Shown: one piece after another, positions 48,901-57,900 of the stretch | How the letters are laid out: each line of letters begins with the position of its first letter | Numbering within the stretch: position 1 is the first letter of the stretch | Assembly (NCBI GenBank): GCA_022575985.1 | Contig: JAKSXM010000137.1 | Coordinates: 12,852,001 to 12,916,000 of the forward strand | DNA from: Anagrus nilaparvatae | Lineage: Eukaryota; Arthropoda; Insecta; Hymenoptera; Mymaridae | Direction of reading: 5' to 3' | DNA length: 64,000 nt | Position numbers and translations under genes: made by a program | The notes under the pieces: generated by a model | What the model saw: the letters and a program-made list of their open reading frames with translations, nothing else | Told to the model about the DNA's origin: nothing | The model's database searches: none

Positions 48901-51900
48901 AATTAAAAAAAAAAAATTATTATTTGTTACCCTGAAAAAATAATTATATCAACAAAATAACTGGTTATTTTGACCTTCAATTTTTAAATACTATGCTTAC
49001 TTCTCGTTATAAAAATTTCCATTATGAATTGATAGCTTACATTGACCTTGTAAAAAAATGTTATATTTTATTTTTGTTGTTCTCACCCTGTCAAAAAATT
49101 TAAACATTGATATTATAACCATAATATATGTTAACATGGCATAATATGTCCAAAATTTTATCGTCTATAAAGTCAGCTTAAACAATGTTCCAACATCAGA
49201 AAAATCAAATTTTTAACCCGAATATGCAACTTTACACATTAATGACTTAATCAATCCCTAGAAAGTTTAAATATTATAGTTTACAACAGGGAAAACAAAA
49301 ATTATTTAACGCAGAAATAACGGCCTTAAAAGTAACTTAAATTACATTTTTTTAACTTATGGCCATATCTTTTTAAATCAACATATGTTATGACCATAAT
49401 ATGTCCAATTTTTTTGACAGGGCACCAAAAAAAAAATTTTAGTTTAAAATACTGCATACATCATTATGTGTCTTTTTAAATTTAATTCTTGTCATAGTGG
49501 CCGAAGCACATGACTGGGTTTTTATGAAAGAGAAAGAAATAACGTGGTTCCTAAATAATTTACATAAAGAATAATATAATGTTTAAAAAAAGATATGATC
49601 ATATAAACATTTTATGAATTTTCTAAAAAAAGACAACGCACCTACTGTCGACAATAGGATTTTTTTTCTTTCTTCATGGATAACTGAATATTTAATTATT
49701 CGTCTAGTTCACCTATAATTTATCTATGTCCAAAAATCCAGATATTTTTTAGGCAAATTTTCCAGTAAAGACGTGTTTTCATGCCATTGAAGAAGAAATA
49801 AATAATATACGATCATTTCATTGGTCATAAAAAAGTGCTATTGTTTGCTTTAAAATAAAACTCATGTCTAAAAATTTAGTTATGAAGACATTAAGTGTTT
49901 TTTGAAGAAATTCGTACTGCCGTTTATCTGAGCCGTTTAAATTTTATTTTGAACCGTGTGCAGAATAGAAGAACTACTACTTTTTTCAATTTTCATTAAA
50001 AAATTTTGAAATAAATCAGCTCTGGCAATAAAAATGGCTCTAAAATAAAGTTTAAAAAGTGAAGGTAAACAGTGGTTTGGTTGTTTTAATCTCTATAATT
50101 ATAGCCCCCCTAAGTTACAAAAGTGATGCGCAGGGTCTCGAATTGTAGACTACTCTGTATTTTAGGCCCACGAATTTTCACCAAAATCATATCAAATAAT
50201 TTTGTTATTCACATTTTTCTGTAAAAACCACTTTTTTACCATAAAAATCATCTTAAGCCATCCAAAACCCCCCCTTAAAAATTCTTAAAAATTGCGTGAG
50301 TTTCATGTCTAAAAGCTTCCCATTTAATGTATATTAAAAAAGTTAACTCCTTAATTTTGCTGCATCCGAAAACCCATTTTTCGATACTTTCAACTCCCTG
50401 AAAAAATCTGAATCTGACCTTAAAATTTGGTCCAACTTTTTTCCTGGAATGTTTGTGATCCAAGTAATGTTTTGGTCAAAGAAGAGCTTTGTGTATCGGT
50501 AGTTCTTAGCTATTTTTACCCAAGTCTAAGGTCGATGTCTTGGATTTATAAAATAAAAATTGTACTCTGTTTGGTATATAAAAATATGGTTACTGGCCAA
50601 TTTTTAAGGCTCTAGGTGGCTTGGTTGCGATTTGGCAGCTGTTTTTTCAATTTTGATTTTTTTCGAATTCTCAGCCACCCGTTTGCTTTTTATTTTCTGG
50701 ACGCCCTGAATAAGACTAAAAAATATTTTCTATATAAAGGTAGGTAATCAAAATTCCCGCCCAATCCGAATCTGACCATATTTTTTCAGAAAAACCTCAG
50801 GAAAAGCCGGAAAATCGGAAAAACTAAAGGAAACTGGAAAATACAAATTTCTCAAAAAGCTTCACTTTTTTTTTTTTAATTTTTTTTACATATGTTTTCC
50901 CATACTTTTCATGCTGGTAAACTCTTTTTTTGACACATTTGCCTTTTAAGCACTTAAAAATCAATTTTTGGCTCAAAAAAATGATTTTGAAAATTGCTCA
51001 TTTTCTGAATTTTCCAATTTTCTCGCTTTTCCTTATAGAAAATGAAAAATCTGACTTGATTTTCGGATTTCTCGTGAAATTTTACATTGAAAACCTTCCT
51101 GGGTAAAATTTTAGAGGCCTATTTGACGCTGTAAAAAAAAAGAAAAACAAAGTAACCTGATAAAATCAAACATAATTAAAGATAATTAATTTTTAATATT
51201 AAATAAAAATACTTGATATTTGAGCTAACAATTTCTCTCCTTTATTTCTGCAATAAATTGCCCACGTTTCGAAGACTTTCAGTCTTCATTATCAAGGCTA
51301 AAATTTTATAATATTTTACATAATTTTTCACAATTTTACAAAACATTTTACTTACAAAAACACATTTAAAATTAATTTACCTTATTGAAAAATTTTTTTA
51401 AGTAAAGAATATATAAATATTCTTCACTGAGTAACGCTCTTATACTAATTTGTAATTCTGTAAAACAATGTGTACCAGTGCTAGATTTTTTTAAGCGAAG
51501 GAACATAATATAAACAAAATATTTTGTAATTTTTTTATTTTGTTTATTTTTTTGATTTTAGCAGGTTACTTTGTTTTTCTTTTTTTTACAGCGTCAAATA
51601 GGCCTCTAAAATTTTACCCAGGAAGGTTTTCAATGTAAAATTTCCTGAGAAATCCGAAAATCAAGTCAGATTTTTCATTTTCTATCAGGAAAAGCGATAA
51701 AATTGGAAAATTCAAAAAATGAGCAATTTTCAAAATCATTTTTTTGAGCCTAAAATTGATTTTTAAGTGGTTAAAAGGCAAATGTGCCAATCAAAGAGTT
51801 TTCCAGCATGAAAAGTATGGGAATAGTCAGATTCGGATTGGACGGGAATTTTTACTACCTACCATAATATAGAAAATATTTTTTAGGCTTATTTAGGGCG

Positions 51901-54900
51901 TCCAGAAAATAAAAAGCAAACAGGTGGCTGAGAATTCGAAAAAAATCAAAATTGGAAAAATAGCTGCCAAATCGCAACCAAGCCACCTAGAGCCTTAAAA
52001 ATTGGCCAATAACCATATTTTTACATACCAAACACAGTACATTTAGTATTTTTTAAATCCAAGACATCGACCTCAGACTTGGGTAAAAATAGCTAAGAAC
52101 TACCGGTATAATAATTCCTATAAACGACTTATTTTTTATATAATTACCTGCAATGTAAGGATGTTCTACGCATCTTCAACGAGCGAAATCTCGATTTTCG
52201 GGTTCAGCGACCCATAAAACCTGTAGCAGAGAAAATTACTTCAGGGTTAGGAAGATGAACCGTATTATGACCATTCAAAAATTATTCTATCCAAATGTGC
52301 TATTATGTGTTGAAAAATTTTTTTCAGTGTATGAATAATAAATTATTTGTCGTAATATTTAATAACTGATTTCAATTTAACCTTTTATGATTTTATTGAT
52401 AAAAATTAATTATTTTCTTTATTTTATAGCTTTCTTCACGATGTAACAGAACGAAACAAATTAGTTCGTTTAGCGGGCGATGGATCTGTAACATACGGGA
52501 TGAGGTTTACAACAACCTTAGCTTGTATGATGGATTTGCATTATTATCCTCTTGATTCTCAAAATTGCACTGTTGAAATAGAAAGTTGTAAGTAAAACAT
52601 CATTTTTTTTTTATAATGTAATATTTTGCCATCTAATTTACCTTTTCTTATAAAGCTTAGTTATTAAGTTACCAGTTAGATTATCGAGACAATTAATATT
52701 TTCTATCTAAACAATAATATCGGCCTGAAAGTACACTTTTATAATAGCTATTTTTTAAACAATGGACAAAATATTGGTTTTACCCATATTTTTTCCCGTG
52801 ATTGAACACATAGTTTTTCTTCCTAGCGGGCGAAAACACTTTTTTCGCCCCGCAGCGAAATCGAAAAAAACGCGTTTTCACCCCGCTGAGGAAGAAAAAT
52901 TTCGTTTTGTCCATGGGAACAAAAAAAAAATACCCCAGATCGCAGTTTACCATCCTCGGCTTCGCCTCGGATGCTAATTAACGTGCGATCTGGGCCATTC
53001 TTTTTTTTTGCTCCCTTGGTTAAAAATGTACTATTACATATAAAGGGCAAAAAAGTCGTCTCCCTAGGGTAGAAAATAGGCTTTTTTTAATTTTCTTTTA
53101 CGTTTTAATTTTAAATAAAAATAGGCAAAGGCCCCTCCCGACCCTTTATTATATAAAATTTGGAAAAATCGGATACTATTGATACGCTTGTGTCTTCGAT
53201 ATTCTTTGACTACTTATAAGAAAAAAAACAATTTCAGAAAATGATTTTAACTAAATATTAAAATTGTTAATAAAATATTGATTTAGAACCAGAATTTTGA
53301 ATGAAAAAAGAAATTTTCGCAAATATCTATACATAAATCCATTTTAATTTATGTAAGAAAATTAACGATTGAAAAAAAATAAGTACAAGTAAAATATATA
53401 GGTCAAAAGATATTAAGATTTAAGAAACTTAAGAATTAATAAATATTTAATTTTCTTGCATTAATAGTAAAATTTTTAATGGAAATTTCAGTTAATTAAA
53501 AAATTTTGCAAATTGAATATTTTAAATAAAATTTTTAATTTCTAAAAATTAATTTACAAACATAAAATAGTAAATTATAAAATTTATATATTTCTGTAAA
53601 TATAAATAAATAAATATTACTAGATCCTAAATAAATAATAAATAAAATATTAAAAAATGAAAATTTACAGATGGTTACACAGTATTAGATGTTGTAATGA
53701 AATGGCGCGATATACCAGTACGTGGTGTAGACGAAGCTGAATTACCACAATTCACAATAATTGGTTATGAAACAAATGATCGTCAAGAAACATTAGCAAC
53801 TGGAGATTATCAAAGATTATCCCTTAGTTTTAAATTACAACGTAATATTGGTTATTTTGTATTTCAAACATATTTACCAAGTATACTTATCGTTATGCTT
53901 AGCTGGGTCAGCTTTTGGATCAATCACGAGGCCACAAGTGCTCGAGTTGCCCTTGGTAATCAATGCTGACATTTTTACTTTATTCGTCTATAAAAAAAAT
54001 TTCCTTTTTTTTTCTTTTAACAAATATATTCGATATTTCAAGTGTTCACGCTTACATGTATATACTTTGCATTAGTATTAGTAATTATAATGTTATTAAT
54101 TTTTTTTTATTGTATTATTAAAAATAAATTGAAAATATATTAGAGATCATAACCTATAAATATTGTAATAAATTATTTTATAAAAGGAAAGTCAAAGATA
54201 CTATGTATTACAAGAAATTATAAATCATTAATTATAAAATGATCAAAGCGCATAATTTTATCAGAATATTTTATTTTTATCAATATACATTTTTCTTAAT
54301 AAAATTATACAATATCTCATTTTTCTTATTATTTATTATATAAGGGATAACAGGGCATTTTAAAAAAGGGGAGCCTGAACTTGATACAAGTTCATATTAA
54401 CTTATGATTGTTTAATTGCTTCCATTTGATAAAATAGTATTTTTATGTCAAAATATCCAGAAAAATACTACGTTTACTTGAAAAATATTAGTGCAATATA
54501 AACAACTATAAAATATTATTTACTCCCAAATTATGTACTTACATCTATACTTAAATTAAAAAAGATCGAAGGAGGTCGAGGTGGGTGTGCCCCCCCCCCC
54601 CCCGGTGGTTATCCGGGAGCAAGACCTCACAATAAACAACCGAAATTTCACTTAGCCGCAAATGGTGTACTCGAACCCACCTCTAAATTAAACTAGACCA
54701 AAAGAATTTGAAGATTGGGAACAAAGCTCCTACAATAAATAACCAAAATTTCAGTTACCTCCAAATGTTGAACTCGCACCTACCCCTAAACTATAAACTA
54801 GATTTTTAGAATTTTTTAAGGGGGAAATTTGAGGAAGAGGGGGGGAAAGTACCGAATCAATAAATTTCGCATAATGCAGAAAAAATCGTGCTTATGTCTT

Positions 54901-57900
54901 GTGGGCATTCTGGTTAACATAACCGGAATCCTGGTTATGACGAAGTAGTACAGGAAAAGAGTTAAATTTTTTTGGAAACCTCAACAGGAATTTGGGACAA
55001 TTCAGATCTACTTGAAATATATTTTCATGAAAATAGGTACCAGCAGGCTTTTGGGTCACTGATTACGATTTTAATGTCAGAAATTTCTGAAACACCCTTA
55101 AAACAGTAAAAACTACCCCTTTTTAGGGTTTTTTTTGAAATATTTTAGAAGTAAAGTTAATATTATCAAATAAATGCCATTTTTTCAGAATAATTAAGAA
55201 GGAAATGGTTTATTTTGATTACGTACCAAAATTAGGATATAAATTTAATAATAGGGAGTTAAAACTACCCCCATAATAAATGCAAAAAACATGAGCTCAG
55301 ATTATTCTTTTTGTTTCTCAATCACTTTTTTTAAAATATTTTATCCTATTTTGGCTATTATGAAATTCATTTCCCTTACCTTCTCCAGGGGGTGATAACT
55401 ACCCCTAAATTTTAAAAAACATTCGGTAGTGTACATAAATTTGTCATAACATTTAAAAAATGAGAGACCCAATAGATTAACTATAAAAATGTTATGTAAT
55501 TGCAGGGACATGTGTCCTAACTTCGCTAAAGGATTTTTTTTCAAGCCTCTCAATCCAAATGGCGCTAAAAAATTGGAAAAAAAATTAGAAAACTGTTTAT
55601 TTTGCCCGTTACTTTTTTTCTGTTAAATTTTAAACGGTTCTGGTTGGTCTAAACAATTTTCCAGCTTTATCTACTTGGAAAATAATGATTATCATTTTTT
55701 TGTGGGAGTTATATTTTTCCAGATATTTACGCCAGAACAATCTGGTCTATCTCTTCATTTTTTGTTAAACAACCATTTTTGCCAAGCTATATCTCCTTTC
55801 ATATTCATCGTTCAAAAATAAAAAAAATCATTCTATTTGTCAACTAAAATAGTTGATATTAGTGAAAGATAACTTTTTTGTAATACTACCAGATTTTCAG
55901 TTAAATTATAAAAACTTTAAAAAGTGTTACTTTTTTTTAGCAAAAATTATAATTTTCCTTGCGCTATTACACGAAATGGGTTCATTTTTATGAAGAAAAC
56001 GATAATTTATCGATTGGGTATGGTTTTTTCACCCCCCCCCCCCTCGCCAACCCTTTTTACACTTATCAGAAGTTATTTATTCAAGTAATGGGCACGAATC
56101 TTAACAAAATTCAAGTTATTTCAAGTACCTGCTATTTGCCCTAAATTACTGTTTCGTGATTTTACCTCCTTTCCTGTATATTAAAGGGTTTCGGTTTTCG
56201 TTTAAATATACTTAATTAAAATTCGCTTATTTAAATCAAATTTATTTGAATAAAAATAATTTATTTGCAGGAATAACAACTGTGTTAACAATGACAACAA
56301 TATCAACTGGTGTAAGAAGTTCATTACCAAGAATAAGTTATGTTAAAGCAATAGACATATATTTAGTTATGTGTTTTGTATTTGTATTTGCTGCATTACT
56401 TGAATATGCTGCTGTTAATTATACATATTGGGGTGCAAGAGCTAAAAAAAAATCAAAGAAAAAAGATCATAATGATGATAAAAAAACAGCATCTTCTTCG
56501 AAAGCAGGTTTATTGTTTTCTTATATTTATGATTGAAAAAAATATCAAACATTATTAAATAACTAATTATATCAATTATTATAAAAAGCAAAGTTAATTA
56601 TTACCTCCAACGTCATTAAATTTATAAAAAAATCTTTTTGTACTCAACATCCTTTAAGAAATACTATAAACGAGTAATTGGCAAATTAACTTATTTTTTA
56701 TAAAAATTATTTTTATTTTATGATCAAATTATATTTTTTCAATAATAAGGAAGAGTTAAAATTTTCGTAAAATATAAATCAATTATTTTATAATAAGTTT
56801 AATACGAAATAAAATTAATATATAAATATTTTAATTAGGAAGTAAAGCAAGTTCGCCATATCCTGGCTCAACTGACCTGGATATTATTGAACTTCAAGAT
56901 TTAAGAATGTCACCTTTACCTAGTATAAGAAATCGATCAGGTTTAACAAGCGTTGCTGGTACTCCATGTGCTGGTAAGGAACATGATCCTGTTAAATTTC
57001 CACCAAGTTTTAGAATTTCTCGTGGCCCTACTTATAATACACATAGCAGAAATAGTTCGTTACGGTACAGAGGTTCGAGACAGCATAAACCTAAGGTATT
57101 TTTGGAAATTTATTTATTTACTTGTCAAATTAAAATAGCGAAAATATATTTGCATGCATCAAAAATTTCATTTTCTATCTATTTTTATTTTTTACAAATT
57201 CATACAATTGCATATTTTTGAGTAGAAAATTTTTTTTGAAAAAACTTTTTTTCTATTATAATGTAAATCCTTATTGTAGTTATAATATTCACTGAAGCGA
57301 AATTTTTTAAAAAATAATTCGCTTGAATAAATTTCAAGGGTAGTTTTTAGTGAACTAGATTACATTTTATTGATAAATATGATGTATTTGTATATTTTAA
57401 ATTCAATAAATATTATATATACTATATTGAATATTCAAAACCCACAGATAATCCTAGTCATATTTTTCATTCAAATTTTATAGAATATTTTTTTTTTAAA
57501 TAAGATAAAAATAAAATATTTAATATAAGCAGAATAAATAAATTAAATTAGAAAAAGTAATTTTATTAAAATTTTTTTTTAATTTCTTTATATACTGGAT
57601 AGTATTTTTTTAAATGAATTATTAAATAAGACGATTTTTCTCAAGTGAATGGTTTTCTTTATTGACAAAATTTAGACGTTTCGAAGTATCGTGACTGATA
57701 CCTCTTCAATACTACTAATCTGACACTATTATTTGTAGTATTGAATAGGACTAGTCGTGATACTGAGAAACATCTAAATTTTGTCAATAAATAAAACCAT
57801 TCGCTTGAGAAAAATCGTCTTTAATTATAAATTAATATTAATTGAATGTTTTAATTAATTACTTTTTACTAAAAAAAAATAAATTCTTATATTTAATTAC

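Noticed and set aside
52762..53050. Opposed frames in intron 5
   Set aside because: By-products of the GC-rich hairpin repeat, which depletes stop codons.
53697..53969. 90-codon frame taken as a complete gene
   Set aside because: It is Lcch3 exon 6 read through its donor into the intron; the ATG is an internal Met.
56246..56558. Short + frames around exon 7 as separate genes
   Set aside because: They begin in the intron before the exon 7 acceptor or are out of frame with the receptor reading.
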